Shown here: positions 1 to 12,054 of the stretch, piece after piece
Layout of the letters: each line of letters starts with the position of its first letter
Position numbering within the stretch: position 1 is the first letter of the stretch
DNA from: Sparassis latifolia
Taxonomy: Eukaryota > Basidiomycota > Agaricomycetes > Polyporales > Sparassidaceae
Direction: 5' to 3'
DNA length: 64,000 nt
Assembly (NCBI GenBank): GCA_018466975.1
Contig: CM031561.1
Location: forward strand, 1,860,001-1,924,000
Notes under the pieces: generated by a model
What the model was told of the DNA's origin: nothing
Databases searched by the model: none
Seen by the model: only the letters and a program-made list of their open reading frames with translations
Translations under genes and position numbers: made by a program

Positions 1-3000
1 CACGCTCGAAGGCTCAGCGACACCGCCGTCAATGTGAACGTGATACACGTGAGGCCGAGCCTCACCATCAGCAGGCCGAGGAAGAAGTGGAACCTCCCGC
101 GACCTCAGCGCGCTCGGATGCTCAGCGATGCCGCTGCCAACATGAACGTGATGCACGTGAGGTCGGGCCTCAGTATCAGCAGATGGAGGGACAAGATACA
201 CATGCTTCTCCCCCCGTGACTCCAACATGCTCGGAAGCCCAACAACACCTCCAAGGTGAGTATCAAGCACGCGAAGTGGAGCAGCAATCTAGCGAACACG
301 AGCATCAACACCTCCATGGCGAGCATCGAGCACATGAAGCTGAGCAGCAATATGACGAACACGAGCAGTCGGAACAGGCGCTCACTAGATGGCAAGTCGC
401 TCAATGGGCACGACGTGATCATGAGCGTCAGACTGCACAAGGTACGTTCTGCTGCCTTGAGAGATGTCATGACATGAACTGATGTGCTGAATCAGCCCAG
501 AGTGCGGCGGATCATGGTAATGATGGGGATCAAGGTGCTTCGGACGATCAGCTCGCAGGTGTGCTGAGAGGTGAACGCGGATGGGTGCACCCTCCCCCAG
601 TGCACAATATTCTCTGGGCATGCCAGCCATATGTGGAGCCGCAGGCCCGACACGACCTTGGGCGTATGGACGTCGTCTGCTCCCACTGCAACGCGCTGCA
701 TTGGCATGCTGAAAGGGTCGCTTCAAAATCGACCATGAACTTCTCCGCATTCACAACCTGCTGCAATCAGGGACAAGTTAGACTTCCAGTCTCGGATCCA
801 CCTCCAGAGTTTATCAGCAACCTCTTTACCAGTACAGATGATCCCCAGGTGCAGGAGTTCCGAGAGAATGTTCGGCAGTACAATGCAGCGCTCGCTTTTA
901 CATCACTCAGCGTTCAGTTAGACAACTCCATTAACGCTGGAGGGAGAGCGCAGCCAGTAGTTCGTATTCATGGTGAGTTGTGTTATCGTCATGGAACATT
1001 GCTACCACCCGACGACGAAGCACCCTCATACGCACAGCTATATATTTATGATCCCCAAGATGCTCTCGATCATCGCATGTGACGCAACATGAACCTGCGA
1101 GAGGATACCATGCAACGGCTTCAGACGATACTCCTGGTGACTCATCGCTATGCACAGGCCTACAAGCACGCATATGAGATTCTTGAAGCCCATGATAACA
1201 TTGAGGACATTGCAATACGCCTCTGACTCCTGCCCTCTCAGGACCGGTGACGCTACAACCTTCCAACGGCAGATGAGCTCGCAGTTATCATGCCTAGTGA
1301 TGGATCACAAGAGGTTGGAAAATGGGATAGTATCATATTGCGCCGTCGCAATAGACCCTTGCAGCGTATCAGCGAGGGAAATGCTGCCTATGGGTGTCTT
1401 CATTATGTTCTATTCTTCCCATATGAGGAGCATGGCTGGCACTTTGACATGGAGCTTTATCAGCCCGAGAAGAACAAGGCTCATCATCTTACCCTTACCG
1501 ACTACTGCACCTATCAGGTACATCCCCGTCTCGGACAGTTTTCATCGTTGCTTCATGGACGAAGGCTATTTCAGCAGTGGGCTGTGGATATGTGGGCAGC
1601 GGCTGAGCAGAACAGGTTAGATTATCTTCGGCACCATCAGAAGGAGCTCAGGGCTTGCCTTTATAGCGGCCTCGAGGACGTCATGAGTTCTCAGGATGAG
1701 AATGTTGACCTTCGCGATGTTGGTCAGCGTATTGTCCTGCCGTCTTCCTTTACCGGTGGTCCACGTTATATGCAGCAGTGTTTGCAAGATGCTCTGGCCC
1801 TTGCATGGTACTTTCAGAAAATAGATATATTCTTGACGATGACGTGCAATCTGCAGTGGCCCGAGATTACTCGAGAGCTGCTACCTGGACAAACCGCAAC
1901 AGACAGACCTGACCTGGTGGCGCGTGTGTTCGAGATGAAGAAAAAGGCCGTGCTTGAGTATATTGTCAAACACGGCATATTCGGCAAGGTTGTCGCCCAC
2001 GTCTACACCATCGAGTTCCAGAAACGTGGTCTTCCGCACATGCACCTCCTGATCTTCCTTGAGCAGCTGTACAAGTTGCGCATGCCCGCGGATATTGACT
2101 CGCTCATATCGGCGAGGTGGCCCGATCCCGAGACTCAGCCCCTTCTCTTTGACACTGTCAAAAGGTGTATGGTACATGGACCATGTGACTTGCACTGCCT
2201 CAAAAATGGAAAGTGTGCCAAGCACTTCCCAAAAGCATTTCAGCCCCAGACAACTATGGATAAGGATGGGTATCCACAGTACTTCCAGCCTGATGACGGG
2301 CGTGTCTACGAAGTCCGAGGAGTCATGGTCGATAACCGCTACATTGTTCCCTATAATCCTCAGCTGAGCGCCGAGTTCGACTGCCATATCAACATCGAGT
2401 GCGCGGTCTCTTTCGCATCGGTCAAGTATGTTTGCAAATATGTCCACAAGGGCTGCGACCGAGCAACTCTCGAAATCAACCAACGTGATGAGATTAAACA
2501 TTATCTTGACTCCCATTATGTTTCCTCAACAGAGTCATTCCACCAAATTTTCCATTTTGTTGTCCATCACCAGGATCCTAATGTCATTCCCCTGACCATT
2601 CATCTGCCTGGGCAACATTTCATTGCATTCAATCCAGATGAAGACCCAGCAACCGTCATTGGTCGCGCAGCTGCTGAACGGACAATGCTGACAGAGTATT
2701 TTCGTGCCAATGCTGATCCTGTCATCTCGCTCGAAGCACGTAAATACACTTATCAAGAATTCCCTCAGTATTTTGTGTGGAAGGAGGACAAAAAGCAGTG
2801 GACAATCAGACAGAGGGGCTGGGCTTTAGGACGTATGGTTTTTGCTGCACCAAACTCAGGGGAGTGGTTTTATCTGCGTACGTTGCTTACGGTGATCAAG
2901 GGTGCCCAATCTTTTGAGGATCTTCGCACCTTGAATGGGATAGTCCATCCAACATTTCGCGAGGCCTGCCTAGCACATGGGCTGCTTGAAGATGACAGAG

Positions 3001-3093
3001 AATGGCGTCTATGTCTTCTGGATGCATCTGCAATGCAGACTGGTACACGTCTTTGACATCTTTTCGTTACAATCCTACTCTTTTGTCAGCCTA
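1..3093 (+). pseudogene. Helitron Rep-helicase, Rep portion (5' partial, interrupted)
   Basis: N-terminal and Rep part of a Helitron transposase. The frame is open to the left edge, so the start is outside the window. Exon 1 ends at 441; a 54 bp intron (442-495, gtacgt...atcag) joins to an exon that keeps the frame. A cysteine motif typical of Helitron N-termini (CSHC...HWHAE...CC) lies near 680-770, followed by the Helitron_like_N region (about 1400-2000). The HUH motif is HMH at 2037-2045 (context GLPHMHLLIFL), and the catalytic two-tyrosine motif YVCKY is at 2427-2441. Four in-frame TGA codons break it: 1080, 1224, 1248 and 3054. Each fits a CGA-to-TGA change. The frame is then cut at 3093/3094 by a CACTA-like insertion and resumes at 9927. 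As read it cannot make full-length protein. Confidence 0.88.
5..220 (+). repeat. Degenerate ~108 bp tandem repeat in the Rep N-terminus
   Basis: The stretch starting ctcgaaggctcagcg (5) recurs as ctcggatgctcagcg (113), in frame, giving two related Arg/Gln/Glu-rich units (RSKAQRHRRQCERD and RSDAQRCRCQHERD). Shorter Glu/Gln/His-rich units follow up to about 400. The repeat probably begins left of the window. It encodes a charged, low-complexity linker ahead of the cysteine motif. Confidence 0.6.
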
Positions 3094-3113
3094 CACCGCC
3101 ATTTATGCCAGAG
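3094..3113 (+). repeat. 5' terminal inverted repeat of the CACTA-like element
   Basis: CACCGCCATTTATGCCAGAG; pairs with the inverted copy at 9905-9924 with four mismatches. Confidence 0.75.
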
Positions 3114-3600
3114 TTTAGTGCGAGATCCGGGCCCGAATGTCCGGAGATATTGCCAAGGCAATTTCTAGATATAGCACTGAGCTCTCTGAGAGATTAATCG
3201 TCAAATCCGAGAACCCTTGTGGGACTGCAATATTCATCAGAGCTCTGCCTCTGAGATCAGGTGGATATCCAGAGCTTGAGCTCTGCGGGCTTGTACAGTG
3301 TACTCTCTGAGATCACACAGATGATCTTGCGAAGCGATCCGTCAAATTATTGGATGACAGTGTTGGCAGTATCTCGCGGCATTGCATCAGATCGGAGAAG
3401 GCTGTTCAAAACATAAAAGAAATGTGTGCATTGTGCGTTCGTATGGACATGAGCTGCACGGGAGTGCAAATACATGACAGTGTAAAAGAGAAGGGCATTA
3501 CGGTGTATTAAAACAATTATATGTCAATCAGACGATGAGTCTATTCCTCCCTCGAGAACTGCCTCCGAGAGTCCGACAGCCAACCATGCGTGCAATGGAC

Positions 3601-4917
3601 TTAAGCCCCTCGAGTTGTACGAGCTTGAGCCATATTGGCGGCGATGTCCACACGGCCATAGAGCAACTGATCGTTGTCGAGAATCTGTGCAAACATCCTA
3701 TAAAGGCAAGTTAGAGCGCTGCTGCTGTGGTGTGGAGAGAACATACTTCGACATCTTCTTCTCATCATTCTTGTGCTTCTCGCGGATGTGCACGAGCTCG
3801 GTGTCCACGTACGGCCAGAAATCATCGGCTGATCGCTTGGTCTTGGTAAATTGGATGTAGCAATGTCTCTTCAATCCAAATGGCAGCATGAGAATTCCAG
3901 AAGACAGGACGTCAGATGAGGACATACAAGGAATGAGACCCTCGCGAGCATCTCAACGGAGGGACTCTGGCCGTTCTTCACAACACTCTTCAAGATTTTC
4001 TGGCAAAGCTCAAGGATGTCTTCACACTCGGAGACGTCACCCGAATTGTCCTTGTCGCCTTGGGTTGGGATGCTTTCCGTGATCTGCAGCAGATGCCTAA
4101 GACAAGATGAGCTTGTAGGAACTGGAAGGACTTACTGCCTTCTTCAATGCGTGCCGTGCATTGTTCATTTTCTTGCGGCAATCGGCGAGGATTGTGTCCC
4201 ATTTGTACAAGTCCTCTTTCAGTAGCGGGAGGTTCCACGTGGTCTTGCTCTTCAGCTTTTCCTGGTGGAATATACATTGCAGGGAGGTCTCGTCTCACTC
4301 GACATCAGAGGACCACTTACTTCGAGCAGATGGATTGGTTCTTCTTTCTCAATGTATGCTGATAAGCTGGGTGATACAACCAAAAGCCTTGCTTCGCTTT
4401 TAATGTAATTCTGAAGGTTTCGGGCACAGGTTGTCAGTGCGAACAAACTGGTTAGAGCTGCCAGTGACTCACGGAGATACTGTCGGGGACCTTGAATGCA
4501 GGTTCAACAGGCATGACCTCATTCTGCTTTTCCATGATCTTGAGCACATTTGCATTGAGCATGATAATCTGCTCTGCGTCGGGAAGCTGTACCAGAGGTG
4601 AGTTGCAGAGCATCTTCAAGCATCATCCTCACCTTAGCAAAGTCAAGTATGGCCTGTCTGTTTGCAGGGCAAAGCTTGACATTCCGTGCAGCGGACTCCG
4701 CAAACTGTGACATGTCCTCTGCAGGACGCTTACGTGTCCTCGGGACAACATCATCAAAGGTACCATCAGTGCTAGAGGACCTCGCACTAAAGCCATCTAT
4801 GTCGTGAGGCTGGCTCGTGCTACTAGCACCCAAGGCAAGCTCGGATGGCTCAGATGTCGGACTTGGTGACAGACCCTGGATTGGTGAGCTTGGAACATCA
4901 TAAAGTGGGTCGGACAT
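3601..4917 (-). CDS. Companion protein of the CACTA-like element (spliced, possibly broken)
   Basis: A minus-strand gene starting at ATG 4917 (MSDPLYDVPSSP...) and ending at TAA 3601-3603. Exons I can place: 4633-4917, 4473-4586, 4321-4410 and 4136-4261, all in phase 0 with GT-AG introns of 38-63 bp; then an exon from about 4096, one from about 3855 ending at about 3735, and a last exon from about 3680. The N-terminus is Ser/Pro-rich, followed by a basic patch RTRKRPAED and helical segments. I recall this protein as a recurrent, unnamed companion of such elements in Agaricomycetes. At the 4136/4096 junction the expected downstream frame (HLLQITESIPTQGD) is one base off, so either the splice site differs or there is a frameshift. 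Function unknown; it could help transposase binding or regulation. Confidence 0.6.
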
Positions 4918-5126
4918 TCGGAGGTTGATGAAAGGAATGTAAAAGACCTATTTTGAAAAATGGATGTCAATGTTGAAGACGAAAAGGAAGAAATGAAAGG
5001 ACCAGCGGACGGTCAAGAATGTTGAGAAGGAAAGCAAAACGGCTGATAAAACGAACTTCTAAGTCCACTGATCACGTGTTAACTTGAATCTCGAGAAAGT
5101 GTCCATCCACCAGAGCGTCCACAGCA

Positions 5127-8100
5127 TGCCAAAAGTGCTCTCGGCAGAGGTTGTAGCTGGTATGGTCCAGGTGGATTCTTCAGATGACACTGAATATGGA
5201 TTTTGAAGGTAGAATTTGAGGCTATTCCAGAGAGCTCGGCCGAGCTAAAGTGTCTCCCGTGTTCATCTCACCTGAGAAGAACAAAGATTATCCAAAGGTC
5301 ATACATCTCAGGACACCGGAAGACAAAAGTGCACCTGCTTGCATGCAAATCCTATAATGGTGGTGTACAGGGTACTTCGTCCTCCATGGCTGTGACTGTG
5401 ATCGCAGGGCCAGAAAGTCTGGCTGGTCCTGCAACTCTGTCCGTTGCAGATCAGTTTCTAGTCTCTGACAGTGAAGATGAGGAGAATATACCACCTCCCA
5501 ACTGTAATCCATTTAATGATGCAGTTGTCTATGGCAATGAGATCCTGGATGCTGCCGGTCAGCCGATCTTCTTCTCAGCAGGCCGAGAAGTCGTGGATAC
5601 CAACACACGAACAGCTCTTGCTCAAGAGCTGAGGGAATTGCAGTACTATGATCATGATCTCTTCGGTCAAATGATGTTCAGTGCATCAAGCTTGAGCACA
5701 GCGGCAACTGTCTCCACGGTGCAGGACAGCTCAAATGATTCAAGTGTTCCCGATGCAATTGCAGTTCTGCAACTTAGAGGCAAGTACAATTGTTCTACAA
5801 TTAATACACGATACATGAAAATGAATGCCTCACCAGGACTCATTGATGACGAGAATAACGAGGATGAAGAGGAAGCAGGAGTCGAAGGCGCTGAGTCGAT
5901 GGAACAGGAAGGCGACTGGGCGCCACATGGGTCAAAAACGGTTCGCCCTCCTTGGACTAACAACTCACGTACTCAATGCAAATGAGACATGTTTTTGCTA
6001 CATCAGATGTTCATGCTTGACTTGCTGGACAACTTGCCACGCCTACGACTGTCAGATGATCACCTCAAAACCATCCTATGGGTAATGCGTGAATGTGGTA
6101 CTCCCCAGGTTCCTTCATTCTCTGCGCTCCGGAAGATGCAGGCACGGTTGACTCAGGAGATGAACATAATAACAGAGCCGCATACTTCTTCTCTTGGCAA
6201 CAAATTCTTCATGAACCATCCCGCTCGACTGTTTGCATTGGTAAGGATTTCGAACGTCTGGTGGATGCGTGGCTGTGACATGCTTCCAGGATTGGGCCAA
6301 TCCACTTGTCCGGCCATTCATTCATGTCTATCCTGAGATCTCAGAATCTATTTCAGAGTTTTGGCAGGCCGGCAAGTGGCTACAAGAGGTGTGTGATAAC
6401 GACCTCTCTCCAATGTGGGCAGATTGGAAGAACGCCGGCCATCGACACTTCTATGTCGACGAGCTGGCGCAACTCGGAACAGGTGAGTTTGTGGTACCTC
6501 TGAGATGGGTTGTTTTCCAGAGCAAAGTACATGCTCAATTGTATGACGTGGAGTACGACCATGTGGTGCGCAATACTACCCGCTGTATTTTCATTGATAC
6601 CAGCTAATGTGAATACCTTCTCCGTGGCGATAGAGTGCTCAGTTTACGGTTACCTATGGCCCTTCGCGTCTTGTGCCTGCGGAAGAGTTTCAGTACAATG
6701 TACTCGACCTACAGCAGCAATACAAGATATCATTTGCTGGTAAGTCGCTCTGTTCACCAAAATGCTTTTCGGAGCAGTCTTCATCCTACCATCATGAATG
6801 TCAGAATGCTCTAGTATCTGGAGAACAAAGATGCCCCATCCCCTCAGAGAAGTTGCAAAGGGAAGACCAATGTTTACCATCCGAGCCGTGCCTTGGGGTG
6901 ACGACGTTTCTGGGAATGTCAGTAAATCTTACAATCCTCATACAAACATCTATGTTGCCAATGCAAGTTTGCCACATGAGAAACGAGCTCAGGAGTACTT
7001 TGTACGATTTTCAGCGACATCGCCTCATGCATCGACATCGGAGCTATTTGCGGCGCATTTTCGGGATATGTAAGTACAGTTCTCTGTTATCTCCAAACAA
7101 ACCCCTCAACTGATCTTCTATTCTTCAGGCGGTCAGATAAGTGGCATAAGGCATATGATTGTGAGCTGGAACAGGAGATTATGTTTCGGGTTCTCGCGCA
7201 TGTCCTGCCGGCAGATAATCCTCAACAAGCTGAGTCCGCATCTATTGTGGGAGCTAAAGGCAAGTTCAACTGCCGTTATGACAAAATGGGTGGATCAGAG
7301 GAAGACAGAGAGACGAATGATGGCTATCATGCCCACTTCTGTGTCAGGCTTGTGTTTCTTTTTTACGCACTTCCGTCACTCATATCATTTTCAGCCTGGT
7401 GTATCACGACGTTGGAGAGACCTGGCGGACCATTGAACAGCAGTTCGAACTGCATGTCTTGGCGTGCAAGATGCTGTTGATGCAATACAGACGTCGACAG
7501 GCATCAAGGACAAGATCGCGACATACTGGATTGACCAGCTAATTGTCAAGGCACGCGAGATGCAGCAAATCAGAATATCAAGCCCCACCACTCGTGATGA
7601 AAGGCTAAAGTGCCGTCTGTCCAGAGATGCAAAGGCTCAGATCAAACTTGATATCAAACGGGAGATTCAAGGGGAGTTGATGAACTGGGTTATCTCTCAA
7701 CCTGAGAATTCATACAATGCACTCCCAGCTGAACACCGTGCGTAGCGTTCCATTATCCAATATATATTCCACTGATATCTTTGTTCTAGCGGGACGCACC
7801 AATCTTCGCCCTGGTGATCACTTCAATCCATTGCTGAAGGCAGACGGTATGTTCGACTAGTCGGAATTGATGCTTACTCCATCCTTTCGGCACAATCTTA
7901 ACTGACTGCATGTGATTCTTGCACCCTCCACTGCAGGTATCAATTCCCACACTGACAACGCCCTCGAGATTCTGCATACATATCTTCTAGGCAATGACAA
8001 GTACGTCTGGCATGATATGAACAAGGTGTGGGACAAGAAGAAGGAGGAACAGTTTGCAGTCCGTCTCCAATCTTCTGCCATTGACGGATTGACACTGCCG

Positions 8101-9706
8101 CCTATCCGAGCACAGTACATCGTACAATACAAGAACTCTCTGATCGGAAAGCACTTCAAGGCGCTCCAGCAACTGGCCGTTTTCCATCTGCAGGACAATC
8201 TGAGCTCTGACGTGATTTTTGACTTATGGAAGGCTACCGGCGAGCTGGGCGCTCTGATATGGTATCCCGAGATCAAGGATATGGAGAGCTATCTGGTACG
8301 TTAACCACGGTGTGAAGGGAATTCTGCAGCTGACACAGACTAGATGGATCTCGAGATTTTAGTTGGTAATGTGCTTGACATCTGGGCACTTGTCGATCCT
8401 CGCCGCATTATTGTCAAGATGAAGCTCCATGTCCTCACACACCTCAAAGAAGATGTTCGTCGCCATGGCCCAGCAGTGTTATTCTCAACCGAAGTCTTCG
8501 AATGTTGGAATGCTATTTTCCGCATGTGTAGTGTCCTCTCCAACCATCTTGCGCCGAGCCATGACATAGCAGTTACCTTGAGCGATATGGAGCGTTTCAA
8601 GCACCAGGTGAGTGGCGGTTGGTGGGAGAACAAGGCAGGTCAATGGGTGCAAGCAGGACGTAATGTCCGCACGTTTCTCGAGGGCAACAGTGAACTGCAG
8701 CGCCGTCTCGGATGGGTTGATACAGCGAAGATCAGAGCAGGAAGTGTTAAACTCCTGCCTCGGAAGAAGCGCATGCCGGGCTCGGGCAAGGAGGTCCTGG
8801 CACAACTGTGGTCTCGGTTGGAGACGCAAGAACTCCATGGCTTTGACGCGACTCTCGAATGGGCACATGGTAAATATGTGATCTCCCGTTCGCATGACGC
8901 ATGTAAAGCAGGTTCATGGGTGTTCTTTCAAGACTCTGAGGTGAGCCGTACACGAACCGCTTCACGGCGGGCTGCTCACTCCTGCAGGGATCCCCGAGGT
9001 CGGGCCGTATCTTTAAGATTCTGGCTCTCTTGCAGATGTCGATAATGGCGGACACCTCAGTGGTCGTTATAGAGGAGTTTTCCATCGCTGATGTCTGTGA
9101 TTCACGACTCAATATGCCCATCCTATCACGAACGGACCAAATACATTTTGTCAATCCAAAGGTGAGTCACCCTAGCAAGTACGATACATGCTGCTCTAAC
9201 ACCGAAATAAATAGAACATACTGTTCATCTTCAATGCGCAACATGACTGCGCGGATGGTAAATGTGCGATTATCGAAGGCGCAGAGTTTGTGATGCAAGA
9301 GCGGCAGAAAAGTGACAAGAAGCGAAAATGCATTGAACATACGAATGACAATCGCTATCTGCTCAACATGCATGCCCTCCACAATGCCTCCCTCATTCGA
9401 CAGACCCTACCGCGCGCGCTCACTGCACCTATACGATACTTCACCGATCGGCGCGCCAAGCACAACGAGCTTGCGGCCAATCTACGCATGACAGGTCCAG
9501 CGAGACGGGCAGAGACCATTGCGAAAACAAAGGCCACCAAGAATAAGAACAAGCAAGCCAAGGAATCCAGGTTAGGGGATGCTCGGCTCAAGGGATCACT
9601 ACTGGTGGTGCCGACGCAGGGAGTAGAGGAGCATGGTATGATAGATGGTGACGGCACAGGAGGGGTTGACATTACTAGTGCAGATGCAGATGTTATGGAC
9701 ATGTAA
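5127..9706 (+). pseudogene. Transposase-like protein of the CACTA-like element (about ten introns, one stop)
   Basis: A long spliced plus-strand gene ending at TAA 9704-9706. The start is unsure; ATG 5127 is the first candidate and a splice near 5207 would be needed. Recognisable blocks: a Cys/His finger-like stretch near 5240-5340; an acidic region; FMLDLLDNLPRLRLSDDHLK (6007-6066); PFIHVYPEISESISEFWQ (6314 on); GDDVSGNVSKSYNPHTNIYV (6900 on); GVQDAVDAIQTSTGIKDKIA (7460 on); LEILHTYLLGNDKYVWHDMN (7960 on); LFSTEVFECWNAIFRMCSVL (8480 on), also a Lys/Arg-rich C-terminus. I recognise this as a common Agaricomycete repeat protein and the DDVSGN...W/Y block recalls Plavaka-type transposases; that label is inference. 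Most introns are clean (for example gtaagg...ttccag 6241-6289), but an in-frame TGA at 5983-5985 breaks the first large exon where CGA would read Arg. Confidence 0.65.
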
Positions 9707-9904
9707 CCCACTAGAGCAACACGTCGAGAGCCTCAGATTGTCTGTTGAATGCTCCTACTGATATCTCGCCAGGACCTCACAGGGATATCGGACAGTTCTC
9801 ACACCGCTCTCAGGGCGTAGATTTCAACCTGATAATCAGGCTGATGCCTCTGGGTTATCTACATTGACTCTCATCTAATCTCAGTTGTAAAGTCTCGGGC
9901 GGAT

Positions 9905-9924
9905 CTCCGGCAGGAACGGCGGTG
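9905..9924 (-). repeat. 3' terminal inverted repeat of the CACTA-like element
   Basis: Reads CACCGCCGTTCCTGCCGGAG on the minus strand, the partner of 3094-3113. Directly followed by the TA duplication and by Helitron coding sequence. Confidence 0.75.
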
Positions 9925-9926
9925 TA

Positions 9927-10302
9927 CACAACCCGAGGCGCTGTGGAACGAATTTCGGCCACATATCTGTGATGATCTTGCTCACAGGATTCATACTACT
10001 ATGGGACGCAACGATCCAGAGACAGACGAAATTTATGACTTTGGGCTCTACTTGCTTGAAAAAATCCTTCGTCAATCTGGCAGCTCAATATCAAATTTCC
10101 CGCCGATGCCAACTCCACAGCTCGACTGGGACATGCAAGTTGAGAACGCGTATATTGCTGAGCAGCTTAACTACAATCGAGAGGAAGAATGGGCAAATGC
10201 TCTGCTTCGTGTTCCTCAGCTTAATTTTGAGCAGGCGGAGGCTTACTGGCGCATCATTAAATCTGTCGAGGAACAAAATGGTGGGCTGTTCTTTCTGAAC
10301 GG
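9927..10302 (+). pseudogene. Helitron Rep-helicase, middle portion up to the Walker A motif
   Basis: Continues the Helitron frame after the CACTA-like insertion. It reads QPEALWNEFRPHICDD and then the usual lead-in to the Pif1 helicase (ETDEIYDFGLYLLEKIL, AEQLNYNREEEWANALL, FEQAEAYWRIIKSVEEQ), ending FFLNG at 10302. The next residues of the helicase, GPSGTGKT, are found at 22539 on, after the Ty3 element. No stop is present within this piece. Confidence 0.88.
10299..10302 (+). repeat. Target-site duplication, left copy (ACGG)
   Basis: Host Helitron bases next to the LTR; matches 22536-22539. Joining across the element with one copy restores the codons for FLNGPSGTGKT. Confidence 0.9.
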
Positions 10303-11687
10303 TGACGAGATTGTTGTTCTGTCGCAAGCCAGAAAGGAGGAGTACGAGCGGAATCAAGTCCACGTGGGGTCTGAGATGCAACGAGGGAGAAGAGTCTATT
10401 CCAGAGGTATGAGGTGGGTGGCCCAAAAGCGTAGCTAGGAAAATCTCTGTAGTCGCAATGATCGCTGGACAATGCATCGGACTAAAATCGCACTGCCCTA
10501 AGGAGAATGCTAAAATGCAGAAATGCAAGACTGCCCAGAAAACGCACGAAATGCAAGACTGCCCAAAGACGCACTAACTGGATGGGATGGGAATGTGAAA
10601 CGAGTCCTTTCGCAAGTGTACCTTCCGGGATGGTGGGTTCTCTCTCCCCCTTTTTCTCTGCCATCATACTTAACTAGTCCTGACCTTTCCTGCCCTCCCG
10701 ATACTGCCCGCATCTGCTTAACAATCGCTTCGCTGAATCACTGCCCATCACACCATATCTCACAATCCCGTCCCCTCATGCTCCTACTCATTCCGAGGGA
10801 CCTTCCATCACCGAACCCGCCCGAGCGCCTAATAAGGACCCGTCTGTCTCGGAGGCATCTCCCATCCTAAACTCAATCTCCCATCCATGGATGCCAGCGT
10901 CATCCTTCGCAAATACACCCTCGCAGAAGCTCTTCTTCGCATTGAGATTTTTACCGAGCCTTTCGATCCGATCCTGTGGAAAGCATGGGCAGTCCGGATG
11001 CACGTCCTGCTGGTGAGGCCCCCACGAGCATATGATCCTTCGCTGTCTGACCCTCACATGTCCCTGAGGTCCTTATGGTCCAAGCCCAGTCTGAAGTGGC
11101 CAGCGTGGGGATCATCCTACCCCTTCCGTGCGATATCCCTGTCCTGGCCCAGGTGGAAATACACCTGGCAACAGCTCGCACTGTAGAAGGTGGTTGTCAG
11201 ATGATACCCCGAATTGCGGATCACCTTCCTGCGGTCATTCCTCATGGTTTGACTGCCCGCGTTCTGTATGACGACCCTGCTGTCTGTGAGGACTTTGGTT
11301 TAGGCCACCCACCAGATGGTCTCTCTGACATTGGTGCACGGTCGTCCTGTCCCTATTTTCCTGGAGTCGTGTTCCTCAGCTTTTTATTGCCATCAGGAAC
11401 CTCACGCCTTTGGGTTGAGACATTGTGCAACATGGCCCGCGAACTGTATGATGTCATGTGTGGAATCACTGGTAGACGTGAGCTGGCGGATGGTACTTTG
11501 AGACGGTTGCGGATCACAGTTGAGGAATTGGAAGTAGCATTTGGGCTCATAGCGTTCCCTCCTCCGATAACCAGCTTCCAACTGATGTCGGACTAGGGGT
11601 CGGTTGTGTAGCACCCTGTAGTATCTCCAGAATGTGAGACCGCTTCCCGGATGTGATTCCCACCTCAACGCGCTCTGCGTCCCTTCA
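10303..11687 (-). repeat. 3' LTR of the Ty3 element
   Basis: Starts TGACGAGATT and ends CCCTTCA on the plus strand; same length and colinear, at an offset of 10848 bases, with the copy at 21151-22535. It contains a spliced plus-strand gene at 10887-11596. Confidence 0.95.
10887..11596 (+). CDS. LTR-borne spliced gene, antisense to gag-pol (copy in 3' LTR)
   Basis: A two-exon gene wholly inside the LTR and opposite in direction to the retroelement. Exon 1 is 10887-11012 (MDASVILRKYTLAEALL...), then a 56 bp intron (gtgagg...ctgag, 11013-11068), then exon 2 11069-11596, giving 217 residues. Phase 0 is kept on both sides. The upstream 200 bp is pyrimidine-rich, like many fungal promoters. The protein has an amphipathic N-terminus, a hydrophobic middle (PGVVFLSFLLPSG) and a helical Arg/Glu-rich C-terminal part. 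I recognise no domain. The same gene is open in the other LTR with several amino-acid differences, so it has stayed readable in both copies. It could instead be chance open sequence, but the matching clean intron makes that less likely. Confidence 0.55.
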
Positions 11688-11694
11688 TCTCCTC
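11688..11694 (-). other. Polypurine tract of the Ty3 element
   Basis: Reads GAGGAGA on the minus strand, directly next to the inner edge of the 3' LTR, where plus-strand DNA synthesis would be primed. It is short, so only moderately sure. Confidence 0.5.
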
Positions 11695-12054
11695 AACACT
11701 TCAAATACTGACCGTCCTCGGTCAGGGCACCTGGGCCCATACACAAGAACAATCCGCGGATACTACGCGACGCCAGACTGGGTGCGTGACATTGTCTAAG
11801 TCTGCTGCTATACGAGATCCTCTCGGTCAGCGCTCCGCCACTTGATCCAGCGCTCCGCGAGACTTCTTGGTCGGCGCTCCGCGGCACTGGTGCTTCATCC
11901 GGCATTCCGCAGGACTGACTCTGGCGCCCGGTCTTCCGGCGCGAGTAGATGTTTGCGTGTAGCGCCCGCAATCTCATGCGTGAGTTCCGCGCACCCTCGG
12001 GTCGGTTGCCTGTAGTATAGTCCGTCCCTCCCTTTTTCACGATTTCCCGCTGAA

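Larger units (their letters stand above)
3094..9924. mobile_element. CACTA-like (possibly Plavaka-type) DNA transposon
   Basis: A 6831 bp insertion in the Helitron Rep-helicase frame. It starts CACCGCC and ends GGCGGTG; the 20 bp terminal inverted repeats match at 16 of 20 positions. It is flanked by TA at 3092-3093 and 9925-9926. Taking the element out with one TA joins CAGCC-TA-CACAACCC, which reads on in frame as Helitron protein (QPTQPEALWNEF), so the ends are well fixed. It carries two divergent spliced genes, a minus-strand gene at 3601-4917 and a plus-strand transposase-like gene ending at 9706. The CACTA/Plavaka label rests on the CAC... ends, the short duplication and recalled motifs in the long gene, and is an inference. 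Subterminal stretches 3114-3600 and 9707-9904 hold repeated ctctgag/gagctc words and no gene. Confidence 0.75.

Noticed and set aside
442..495. In-frame TGA at 480-482 as a further lesion in Rep
   Set aside because: It lies in a well-formed 54 bp intron (gtacgt...atcag) that keeps the frame, so it is not a lesion.
1881..2516. 211-codon minus-strand frame
   Set aside because: It is the shadow of the Helitron Rep coding sequence, with no motif of its own.
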